This document shows positions 20,601 through 32,317 of a stretch of DNA of 64,000 nucleotides, piece by piece. Each line of letters opens with the position of its first letter. The stretch's first letter is position 1. A program made the position numbers and the translations under genes. Under the pieces are notes generated by a model. That model saw nothing but the letters and a program-made list of their open reading frames with translations. It made no database searches and had not been told where the DNA came from. Origin of the DNA: Aradus depressus (taxonomy: Eukaryota; Arthropoda; Insecta; Hemiptera; Aradidae); the NCBI GenBank assembly GCA_963662175.1, contig OY759218.1, positions 186,001 through 250,000 of the forward strand, written 5' to 3'.

Positions 20601-23158
20601 TGGGACGCCACATAGCCTATTATTCAATCGGTCTTGGCAGGATGCTACATGTGAAGTTTCATGAATATCCGTCCAGCCGTTTGGGCGTGATGCTGGAATA
20701 AACATACAAACAAACCCCGTTTCAGTATCGAAGTATAGAAGCCGGTGGAAGAGAATGGGTAGATAAGCGACTCTGAATTTTAAAATCCCAATAACTGCCG
20801 ATGTAATGAATGTATCAACATCAAATTTCGTATTTAAAATTAACATTCACGGAGGACATAACCAGTCAAATTTCAGCGATATCGGCCGAGGGGAGGGGGG
20901 AGTTCCGGGGTGGGGGCCCTTTTCAAAAATCCCAATAACTGCCCATGTAATGAATGTATCGACATCAAATTTCGTATTTAAAACAAAAATCCACTTAGGA
21001 CATAACCAGTCAAATTTCAGCGATATCGGCCGAGGGGAGGAGGGAGTTCCGGGGAGAGGGCTCAGTTCAAACATCCACAACCCCCCTCCCGTTCACAATT
21101 TTGTGACATCACACACTTTTTTTTCCTATTTGGCCTTCAAGAATACTACATATGAAATTTCATGACAATCCGACCATTAATCAATGAGTTAGCACTATTT
21201 TTATGCTTAGCCCCCCCTTACAACACCCCCTCCCGTTCGAAATTTTGGGACGCCACATAGCCTATTATTCAATCGGTCTTGGAAGGATGCTACATGTGAA
21301 GTTTCATGAATATCCGTCCAGCCGTTTGGGCGTGATGCTGGAATAAACATACAAACTAACCCCGTTTCAGTATCGAAGTATAGAAGCCGGTGGAAGAGAA
21401 TGGGTTGATAAGCGACTCTGAATTTTAAAATTCCAATAACTGCCGATGTAATGAATGTATCAACATCAAATTTCGTATTTAAAATTAACATTCACGGAGG
21501 ACATAACCAGTCAAATTTCAGCGATATCGGCCGAGGGGAGGGGGGAGTTCCGGGGTGGGGGCCCTTTTCAAGAATCCCAATAACTGCCCATGTAATGAAT
21601 GTATCGACATCAAATTTCGTATTTAAAACTAAAATCCACTTAGGACATAACCAGTCAAATTTCAGCGATATCGGCTGAGGGGAGGGGGGGAGTTCCGGGG
21701 TGGGGGCTCAATTCAAAAATCCCAATAACTGCCGATGTAATAAATGTATCGACATCAAATTTCGTTTTTAAAACTAAAATCCACTTAGGACATAACCAGT
21801 AAAATTTCAGCGATATCGGCCGAGGGGAGGGGGGAGTTCCGGGGTGGGGGCTCAATTCAAAAATCCCAATAACTGCCGATGTAATGAATGTATCGACATC
21901 AAATTTCGTATTTAAAACAAAAATCCACTTAGGACATAACCAGTCAAATTTCAGCGATATCGGCCGAGGGGAGAGGGGAGTTCCGGGGAGAGGGCTCAGT
22001 TCAAACATCCACAACCCCCCTCCCGTTCACAATTTTGTGACATCACACACTTTTTTTTCCTATTTGGCCTTCAAGAATTCTACATATGAAATTTCATGAT
22101 AATCCGACCATTAATTAATGGGTTAGCACTATTGGTATGCTTAGCCCCCCCCTTACAACCCCCCCTCCCGTTCGAAATTTTGGGACGCCACATAGCCTAT
22201 TATTCAATCGGTCTTGGAAGGATGGTACATGTGAAGTTTCATGAATATCCGTCCAGCCGTTTGGGCGTGATGCTGGAATAAACATACAAACTAACCCCGT
22301 TTCAGTATCGAAGCCGGTGGAAGAGAATGGGTTGATAAACGACTCTGAATTTTAAAATCCCAATAACTGCCGATGTAATGAATGTATCAACATCAAATTT
22401 CGTATTTAAAATTAACATTCACGGAGGACATAACCAGTCAAATTTCAGCGATATCGGCCGAGGGGAGGGGGGAGTTCCGGGGTGGGGGCCCTTTTCAAGA
22501 ATCCCAATAACTGCCCATGTAATTAATGTATCGACATCAAATTTCGTATTTAAAACTAAAATCCACTTAGGATATAACCAGTCAAATTTCAGCGATATCG
22601 GCTGAGGGGAGGGGGGAGTTCCGGGGTGGGGGCTCAATTCAAAAATCCCAATAACTGCCGATGTAATAAATGTATCGATATCAAATTTCGTATTTAAAAC
22701 TAAAATCCAATTAGGACATAGCCAGTAAAATTTCAGCGATATCGGCCGAGGGGAGGGAGGAGTTCCGGGGAGAGGGCTCAGTTCAAACATCCACAACCCC
22801 CCTCCCGTTCACAATTTTGTGACATCACACACTTTTTTTTCCTATTTGGCCTTCAAGAATACTACATATGAAATTTCATGACAATCCGACCATTAATCAA
22901 TGAGTTAGCACTATTTTTATGCTTAGCCTTCCCTTACAACCCCCCCTCCCGTTCGAAATTTTGCGACGCCACATAGCCTCTTATTCAATCGGTCTTGGAA
23001 GGATGCTACATGTGAAGTTTCATGAATATCCGTCCAGCCGTTTGGGCGTGATGCTGGAATAAACATACAAACTAACCCCGTTTCAGTATCGAAGCCGGTG
23101 GAAGAGAATGGGTTGATAAGCGACTCTGAATTTTAAAATCCCAATAACTGCCGATGTA
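17695..23158. repeat. Superordinate repeat, copy 3 with internal 1,093-bp expansion
   Basis: Unit starts 17695, 18476, 18764, 19713, 20806, 21451 and 22378 repeat the copy-2 order, with one added 1,093-bp interval between 19713 and 20806. After the insertion, markers line up again at +6,396: ttacaacaccccctcccg (14823 and 21219), a seven-G run in a beta monomer (about 15290 and 21686), and gggttagcactattggtatg (about 15724 and 22120). The last marker is also in copy 1 near 4269. Confidence 0.88.
19713..20805. repeat. Five-monomer unit with patch (1,093 bp)
   Basis: The length equals 357 + 5 x 144 + 16. It contains an alpha monomer, a cacttagg monomer ending in a gggggcccttttcaaaaatc connector, a patch-bearing monomer (20059-20090) and then the usual ending. 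It shares aacaataatccac with the preceding unit at about 18940. A 1,093-bp offset (19469/20562) therefore marks a local tandem duplication relative to copy 2. Confidence 0.85.
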
Positions 23159-25677
23159 ATGAATGTATCAACATCAAATTTCGTATTTAAAATTAACATT
23201 CACGGAGGACATAACCAGTCAAATTTCAGCGATATCGGCCGAGGGGAGGGGGGAGTTCCGGGGTGGGGGCCCTTTTCAAGAATCCCAATAACTGCCCATG
23301 TAATGAATGTATCGACATCAAATTTCGTATTTAAAACTAAAATCCACTTAGGACATAACCAGTCAGATTTCAGCGATATCGGCTGAGGGGAGGGGGGAGT
23401 TCCGGGGTGGGGGCTCAATTCAAAAATCCCAATAACTGCCGATGTAATAAATGTATCGACATCAAATTTCGTATTTAAAACTAAAATCCACTTAGGACAT
23501 AACCAGTAATATTTCAGCGATATCGGCCGATGGGGGGGGGGGAGTTCCGGGGTGGGGGCTCAATTCAAAAATCCCAATAACTGCCGATGTAATGAATGTA
23601 TCGACATCAAATTTCATATTTAAAACTAAAATCCTTTTAGGACATAACCAGTCAAATTTCAGCGATATCGGCTGAGGGGAGGGTGGAGTTCCGGGGAGAG
23701 GGCTCAGTTAAAAATCCACAACCCCCCTCCCGTCCACAATTTTGTGACGTTACACACTTTTTTTTCCTATTTGGCCTTCAAGAATACTACATATGAAATT
23801 TCATGACAATCCGACCATTAATTAATGAGTTAGCACTATTGTTATGCTTAGCCCCCCCTTACAACCCCCCCTCCCGTTCGAAATTTTGGGACGCCACATA
23901 GCCTATTATTCAATCGGTCTTGGAAGGATGCTACATGTGAAGTTTCATGAATATCCGTTTGGGCGTGATGCTGGAATAAACATACAAACAAACCCCGTTT
24001 CAGTATCGAAGTATAGAAGCCGGTGGAAGAGAATGGGTAGATGAGCGACTCTGAATTTTAAAATCCCAATAACTGCCGATGTAATGAATGTATCAACATC
24101 AAATTTCGTATTTAAAATTAACATTCACGGAGGTCATAACCTCTCAAATTTCAGCGATATCGGCCGAGGGGAGGGGGGAGTTCCGGGGTGGGGGCCCTTT
24201 TCAAAAATCCCAATAACTGCCCATGTAATGAATGTATCGACATCAAATTTCGTATTTAAAACAAAAATCCACTTAGGACATAACCTATTTTTATTCTTAG
24301 CCCCCTCTTACAATATATATCGGCCGAGGGGAGGGGGGAGTTCCGGGGTGGGGGCCCTTTTCAAGAATCCCAATAACTGCCCATGTAATTAATGTATCGA
24401 CATCAAATTTCGTATTTAAAACTAAAATCCACTTAGGATATAACCAGTCAAATTTCAGCGATATCGGCCGAGGGGAGGGGGGAGTTCCGGGGTGGGGGCC
24501 CTTTTCAAAAATCCCAATAACTGCCCATGTAATGAATGTATCGACATCAAATTTCGTATTTAAAACAAAAATCCACTTAGGACATAACCAGTCAAATTTC
24601 AGCGATATCGGCCGGGGGGAGGAGGGAGTTCCGGGGAGAGGGCTCAGTTCAAACACCCACAACCCCCCTCCCGTTCACAATTTTGTGACATCACACACTT
24701 TTTTTTCCTATTTGGCCTTCAAGAATACTACATATGAAATTTCATGACAATCCGACCATTAATTAAAGAGTTAGCACTATTTTTATGCTTAGCCCCCCCT
24801 TACAACCCCCCCTCCCGTTCGAAATTTTGGGACGCCACATAGCCTATTATTCAATCGGTCTTGGCAGGATGCTACATGTGAAGTTTCATGAATATCCGTC
24901 CAGCCGTTTGGGCGTGATGCTGGAATAAACATACAAACAAACCCCGTTTCAGTATCGAAGTATAGAAGCCGGTGGAAGAGAATGGGTAGATAAGCGACTC
25001 TGAATTTTAAAATCCCAATAACTGCCGATGTAATGAATGTATCAACATCAAATTTCGTATTTAAAATTAACATTCACGGAGGACATAACCAGTCAAATTT
25101 CAGCGATATCGGCCGAGGGGAGGGGGGAGTTCCGGGGTGGGGGCCCTTTTCAAAAATCCCAATAACTGCCCATGTAATGAATGTATCGACATCAAATTTC
25201 GTATTTAAAACAAAAATCCACTTAGGACATAACCAGTCAAATTTCAGCGATATCGGCCGAGGGGAGGAGGGAGTTCCGGGGAGAGGGCTCAGTTCAAACA
25301 TCCACAACCCCCCTCCCGTTCACAATTTTGTGACATCACACACTTTTTTTTCCTATTTGGCCTTCAAGAATACTACATATGAAATTTCATGACAATCCGA
25401 CCATTAATCAATGAGTTAGCACTATTTTTATGCTTAGCCCCCTCTTACAACCCCCCCTCCCGTTCGAAATTTTGGGACGCCACATAGCCTATTATTCAAT
25501 CGGTCTTGGAAGGATGCTACATGTGAAGTTTCATGAATATCCGTCCAGCCGTTTGGGCGTGATGCTGGAATAAACATACAAACTAACCCCGTTTCAGTAT
25601 CGAAGTATAGAAGCCGGTGGAAGAGAATGGGTTGATAAGCGACTCTGAATTTTAAAATCCCAATAACTGCCGATGTA

Positions 25678-28062
25678 ATGAATGTATTGTCATCAAATTT
25701 CGTATTTAAAATTAACATTCACGGAGGACATAACCAGTCAAATTTCAGCGATATCGGCCGAGGGGAGGGGGGAGTTCCGGGTGGGGGCCCTTTTCAAAAA
25801 TCCCAATAACTGCCCATGTAATGAATGTATCGACATCAAATTTCGTATTTAAAACAAAAATCCACTTAGGACATAACCAGTCAAATTTCAGCGATATCGG
25901 CCGAGGGGAGGGGGGAGTTCCGGGGAGAGGGCTCAGTTCAAACATCCACAACCCCCCTCCCGTTCACAATTTTGTGACATCACACACTTTTTTTTTCTAT
26001 TTGGCCTTCAAGAATACTACATATGAAATTTCATGACAATCCCAATAACTGCCCATGTAATAAATGTATCGACATCAAATTTCGTATTTAAAACTAAAAT
26101 CCACTTAGGACATAACCAGTAAAATTTCAGCGATATCGGCCGAGCGGAGGGGGGAGTTCCGGGGTGGGGGCTCAATTCAAAAATCCCAATAACTGCCGAT
26201 GTAAGAATGTATCGACATCAAATTTCGTATTTAAAACTAAAATCCACTTAGGACATAACCAGTAAAATTTCAGCGATATCGGCCGAGCGGAGGGGGGAGT
26301 TCCGGGGTGGGGGCCCTTTTCAAGAATCCCAATAACTGCCCATGTAATGAATGTATCGACATCAAATTTCGTATTTAAAACTAAAATCCACTTAGGACAT
26401 AACCAGTCAAATTTCAGCGATATCGGCTGAGGGGAGGGGGGAGTTCCAGCGTGGGGGCTCAATTCAAAAATCCCAATAACTGCCGATGTAATAAATGTAT
26501 CGACATCAAATTTCGTATTTAAAACTAAAATCCACTTAGGACATAACCAGTAAAATTTCAGCGATATCGGCCGAGGGGAGGGGGGAGTTCGGGGGTGGGG
26601 GCTCAATTCAAAAATTCCAATAACTGCCGATGTAATGAATGTATCGACATTAAATTTCGTATTTAAAACAAAAATCCACTTAGGACATAACCAGTCAAAT
26701 TTCAGCGATATCGGCCGAGGGGAGGAGGGAGTTCCGGGGAGAGGGCTCAGTTCAAACATCCACAACCCCCCTCCCGTTCACAATTTTGTGACATCACACA
26801 CTTTTTTTTCCTATTCGGCCTTCAAGAATACTACATATGAAATTTCATGACAATCCGACCATTAATCAATGAGTTAGCACTATTTTTATGCTTAGCCCCC
26901 CCTTACAACCCCCCCTCCCGTTCGAAATTTTGCGACGCCACATAGCCTATTATTCAATCGGTCTTGGAAGGATGGTACATGTGAAGTTTCATGAATATCC
27001 GTCCAGCCGTTTGGGCGTGATGCTGGAATAAACATACAAACTAACCCCGTTTCAGTATCGAAGCCGGTGGAAGAGAATGGGTTGATAAACGACTCTGAAT
27101 TTTAAAATCCCAATAACTGCCGATGTAATGAATGTATCAACATCAAATTTCGTATTTAAAATTAACATTCACGGAGGACATAACCAGTAAAATTTCAGCG
27201 ATATCGGCCGAGGGGAGGGGGGAGTTCCGGGGTGGGGGCCCTTTTCAAGAATCCCAATAACTGCCCATGTAATGAATGTATCGACATCAAATTTCGTATT
27301 TAAAACTAAAATCCACTTAGGACATAACCAGTCAAATTTCAGCGATATCGGCTGAGGGGAGGGGGGAGTTCCGGGGTGGGGGCTCAATTCAAAAATCCCA
27401 ATAACTGCCGATGTAATAAATGTATCGACATCAAATTTCGTATTTAAAACTAAAATCCAATTAGGACATAACCAGTAAAATTTCAGCGATATCGGCCGAG
27501 CGGAGGGGGGAGTTCCGGGGAAGGGGGCTCAATTCAAAAATCCCAATAACTGCCGATGTAATGAATGTATCGACATCAAATTTCGTATTTAAAACAAAAA
27601 TCCACTTAGGACATAACCAGTCAAATTTCAGCGATATCGGCCGAGGGGAGAGGGGAGTTCCGGGGAGAGGGCTCAGTTCAAACATCCACAACCCCCCTCC
27701 CGTTCACAATTTTGTGACATCACACACTTTTTTTTCCTATTTGGCCTTCAAGAATACTACATATGAAATTTCATGATAATCCGACCATTAATTAATGAGT
27801 TAGCACTATTGTTATGCTTAGCCCCCCCCTTACAACCCCCCCTCCCGTTCGAAATTTTGGGACGCCACATAGCCAATTATTCAATCGGTCTTGGAAGGAT
27901 GCTACATGTGAAGTTTCATGAATATCCGTCCAGCCGTTTGGGCGTGATGCTTGAATAAACATACAAACAAACCCCGTTTCAGTATCGAAGTATAGAAGCC
28001 GGTCGAAGAGAATGGGTAGATAAGCGACTCAGAATTTTAAAATCCCAATAACTGCCGATGTA
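25678..28062. repeat. Satellite array, rearranged interval
   Basis: The unit at 25678 has two monomers, then only half of spacer A. At 26040 it jumps straight into a monomer. Five monomers follow (26060, 26203, 26347, 26491, 26635), then a complete spacer. One of these monomers is a base short (gtaagaatg at about 26203) and one in the first pair lacks a G (gttccgggtggg at 25772). A normal unit begins at 27128 and runs 935 bp. Its monomers include agcggagg variants. No gene is present. Confidence 0.9.
26030..26050. repeat. Broken spacer joined to monomer at microhomology
   Basis: Half A reads normally to ttcatgacaat and then continues as cccaataactgcc of a monomer, omitting the rest of A and all of B. 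The sequence aatcc occurs at both parent positions, so the join is a five-base microhomology junction. It is the only spacer in the window lacking half B. Confidence 0.88.
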
Positions 28063-31000
28063 ATGAATGTATCGTCATCAAATTTCGTATTTAAAATTAA
28101 CATTCACGGAGGACATAACCAGTCAAATTTCAGCGATATCGGCCGAGGGGAGGGGGGAGTTCCGGGGTGGGGGCCCTTTTCAAGAATCCCAATAACTGCC
28201 CATGTAATTAATGTATCGACATCAAATTTCGTATTTAAAACTAAAATTCACTTAGGACATAACCAGTCAAATTTCAGCGATATCGGCTGAGGGGAGGGGG
28301 GAGTTCCGGGGTGGGGGCTCAATTCAAAAATCCCAATAACTGCCGATGTAATAAATGTATCGACATCAAATTTCGTATTTAAAACTAAAATCCAATTAGG
28401 ACATAACCAGTAAAATTTCAGCGATATCGGCCGAGTGGAGGGGGGAGTTTCGGGGTGGGGGCTCAATTCAAAAATCCCAATAACTGCCGATGTAATGAAT
28501 GTATCGACATCAAATTTCGTATTTAAAACAAAAATCCACTTAGGACATAACCAGTCAAATTTCAGCGATATCGGCCGAGGGGAGAGGGGAGTTCCGGGGA
28601 GAGGGCTCAGTTCAAACATCCACAACCCCCCTCCCGTTCACAATTTTGTGACTTCACACACTTTTTTTTCCTATTTGGCCTTCAAGAATACTACATATGA
28701 AATTTCATGATAATCCGACCATTAATTAATGAGTTAGCACTATTGTTATGCTTAGCCCCCCCCTTACAACCCCCCCTCCCGTTCGAAATTTTGGGACGCC
28801 ACATAGCCTATTATTCAATCGGTCTTGGAAGGATGCTACATGTGAAGTTTCATGAATATCCGTCCAGCCGTTTGGGCGTGATGCTTGAATAAACATTCAA
28901 ACAAACCCCGTTTCAGTATCGAAGTATAGAAGCCGGTCGAAGAGAATGGGTAGATAAGCGACTCTGAATTTTAAAATCCCAATAACTGCCGATGTAATGA
29001 ATGTATCAACATCAAATTTCGTATTTAAAATTAACATTCACGGAGGACATAACCACTCAAATTTCAGCGATATCGGCCGAGGGGAGGGGGGAGTTCCGGG
29101 GTGGGGGTCCTTTTCAAAAATCCCAATAACTGCCCATGTAATGAATGTATCGACATAAAATTTCGTATTTAAAACAAAAATCCACTTAGGACATAACCAT
29201 TCAAATTTCAGCGATATCGGCCGAGGGGAGGGGGGAGTTCCGGGGAGAGGGCTCAGTTCAAACATCCCCCCCTCCCCACAACCCCCCTCCCGTTCACAAT
29301 TTTGTGACATCACACACTTTTTTTTCCTATTTGGCCTTCAAGAATACTTCATATGAAATTTCATGACAATCCGACCATTAATCAATGAGTTAACACTATT
29401 TTTATGCTTAGCCCCCCCTTACAACCCCCCCTCCCGTTCGAAATTTTGGGACGCCACATAGCCTATTATTCAATCGGTCTTGGAAGGATGCTACATGTGA
29501 AGTTTCATGAATATCCGTCCAGCCGTTTGGGCGTGATGCTGGAATAAACATACAAACTAACCCCGTTTCAGTATCGAAGTATAGAAGCCGGTGGAAGAGA
29601 ATGGGTTGATAAGCGACTCTGAATTTTAAAATACCAATAACTGCCGATGTAATGAATGTATCGTCATCAAATTTCGTATTTAAAATTAACATTCACGGAG
29701 GACATAACCAGTCAAATTTCAGCGATATCGGCCGAGGGGAGGGGGGAGTTCCGGGGTGGGGGCCCTTTTCAAGAATCCCAATAACTGCCCATGTAATTAA
29801 TGTATCGACATCAAATTTCGTATTTAAAACTAAAATCCACTTAGGACATAACCAGTCAAATTTCAGCGATATCGGCTGAGGGGAGGGGGGAGTTCCGGGG
29901 TGGGGGCTCAATTCAAAAATCCCAATAACTGCCGATGTAATAAATGTATCGACATCAAATTTCGTATTTAAAACTAAAATCCAATTAGGACATAACCAGT
30001 AAAATTTCAGCGATATCGGCCGAGTGGAGGGGGGAGTTTCGGGGTGGGGGCTCAATTCAAAAATCCCAATAACTGCCGATGTAATGAATGTATCGACATC
30101 AAATTTCGTATTTAAAACAAAAATCCACTTAGGACATAACCAGTCAAATTTCAGCGATATCGGCCGAGGGGAGAGGGGAGTTCCGGGGAGAGGGCTCAGT
30201 TCAAACATCCACAACCCCCCTCCCGTTCACAATTTTGTGACTTCACACACTTTTTTTTCCTATTTGGCCTTCAAGAATACTACATATGAAATTTCATGAT
30301 AATCCGACCATTAATTAATGAGTTAGCACTATTGTTATGCTTAGCCCCCCCCTTACAACCCCCCCTCCCGTTCGAAATTTTGGGACGCCACATAGCCTAT
30401 TATTCAATCGGTCTTGGAAGGATGCTACATGTGAAGTTTCATGAATATCCGTCCAGCCGTTAGGCGTGATGCTTGAATAAACATTCAAACAAACCCCGTT
30501 TCAGTATCGAAGTATAGAAGCCGGTCGAAGAGAATGGGTAGATAAGCGACTCTGAATTTTAAAATCCCAATAACTGCCGATGTAATGAATGTATCAACAT
30601 CAAATTTCGTATTTAAAATTAACATTCACGGAGGACATAACCACTCAAATTTCAGCGATATCGGCCGAGGGGAGGGGGGAGTTCCGGGGTGGGGGTCCTT
30701 TTCAAAAATCCCAATAACTGCCCATGTAATGAATGTATCGACATAAAATTTCGTATTTAAAATTAACATTCACGGAGGACATAACCAGTCAAATTTCAGC
30801 GATATCGGCCGAGGGGAGGGGGGAGTTCCGGGGTGGGGGCCCTTTTCAAGAATCCCAATAACTGCCCATGTAATTAATGTATCGACATCAAATTTCGTAT
30901 TTAAAACTAAAATCCACTTAGGACATAACCAGTCAAATTTCAGCGATATCGGCTGAGGGGAGGGGGGAGTTCCGGGGTGGGGGCTCAATTCAAAAATCCC

Positions 31001-32317
31001 AATAACTGCCGATGTAATAAATGTATCGACATCAAATTTCGTATTTAAAACTAAAATCCAATTAGGACATAACCAGTAAAATTTCAGCGATATCGGCCGA
31101 GTGGAGGGGGGAGTTTCGGGGTGGGGGCTCAATTCAAAAATCCCAATAACTGCCGATGTAATGAATGTATCGACATCAAATTTCGTATTTAAAACAAAAA
31201 TCCACTTAGGACATAACCAGTCAAATTTCAGCGATATCGGCCGAGGGGAGAGGGGAGTTCCGGGGAGAGGGCTCAGTTCAAACATCCACAACCCCCCTCC
31301 CGTTCACAATTTTGTGACTTCACACACTTTTTTTTCCTATTTGGCCTTCAAGAATACTACATATGAAATTTCATGATAATCCGACCATTAATTAATGAGT
31401 TAGCACTATTGTTATGCTTAGCCCCCCCCTTACAACCCCCCCTCCCGTTCGAAATTTTGGGACGCCACATAGCCTATTATTCAATCGGTCTTGGAAGGAT
31501 GCTACATGTGAAGTTTCATGAATATCCGTCCAGCCGTTTGGGCGTGATGCTTGAATAAACATTCAAACAAACCCCGTTTCAGTATCGAAGTATAGAAGCC
31601 GGTCGAAGAGAATGGGTAGATAAGCGACTCTGAATTTTAAAATCCCAATAACTGCCGATGTAATGAATGTATCAACATCAAATTTCGTATTTAAAATTAA
31701 CATTCACGGAGGACATAACCACTCAAATTTCAGCGATATCGGCCGAGGGGAGGGGGGAGTTCCGGGGTGGGGGTCCTTTTCAAAAATCCCAATAACTGCC
31801 CATGTAATGAATGTATCGACATAAAATTTCGTATTTAAAACAAAAATCCACTTAGGACATAACCATTCAAATTTCAGCGATATCGGCCGAGGGGAGGGGG
31901 GAGTTCCGGGGAGAGGGCTCAGTTCAAACATCCCCCCCTCCCCACAACCCCCCTCCCGTTCACAATTTTGTGACATCACACACTTTTTTTTCCTATTTGG
32001 CCTTCAAGAATACTTCATATGAAATTTCATGACAATCCGACCATTAATCAATGAGTTAACACTATTTTTATGCTTAGCCCCCCCTTACAACCCCCCCTCC
32101 CGTTCGAAATTTTGGGACGCCACATAGCCTATTATTCAATCGGTCTTGGAAGGATGCTACATGTGAAGTTTCATGAATATCCGTCCAGCCGTTTGGGCGT
32201 GATGCTGGAATAAACATACAAACTAACCCCGTTTCAGTATCGAAGTATAGAAGCCGGTGGAAGAGAATGGGTTGATAAGCGACTCTGAATTTTAAAATAC
32301 CAATAACTGCCGATGTA
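28063..32317. repeat. Satellite array with 1,077 and 2,666-bp duplications
   Basis: Units start at 28063, 28997, 29652, 30585, 30729 and 31663. A rare gagtggagggggg...gtttcgg monomer occurs at about 28435, 30024 and 31101, and a gacttcacacac spacer follows each. Offsets of 1,589, 1,077 and 2,666 bp link them. The middle copy carries a one-base loss in its spacer (ccgttaggcg at 30458). At 30729 an alpha-type monomer directly follows another alpha-type monomer, marking an exchange junction. No gene is present. Confidence 0.88.
29262..29279. repeat. Ten-base C-rich insertion at monomer-spacer junction
   Basis: The usual aaacatccacaacc is expanded to aaacatccccccctcccc before acaacc, giving 655-bp rather than 645-bp units. 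The same insertion is at about 31929-31945, 35382-35396 and 38546-38560 and nowhere else seen, so it marks the 29-39 kb domain. Confidence 0.88.

Larger units (their letters stand above)
10979..25677. repeat. Satellite higher-order array, block 2
   Basis: The block begins with the remainder of the interrupted monomer and its spacer. Units then start at 11460, 12392, 13173, 13461, 14410, 15055, 15982, 16763, 17695, 18476, 18764, 19713, 20806, 21451, 22378, 23159, 24084 and 25033. Spacings run 932, 781, 288, 949, 645, 927, 781, then repeat 932, 781, 288, 949, with an extra 1,093 inserted, then 645, 927, 781, 925, 949, 645. This is a superordinate repeat of about 5,303 bp built from seven unit starts. 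It largely repeats block 1 as well. There is no gene in this interval. Confidence 0.96.
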
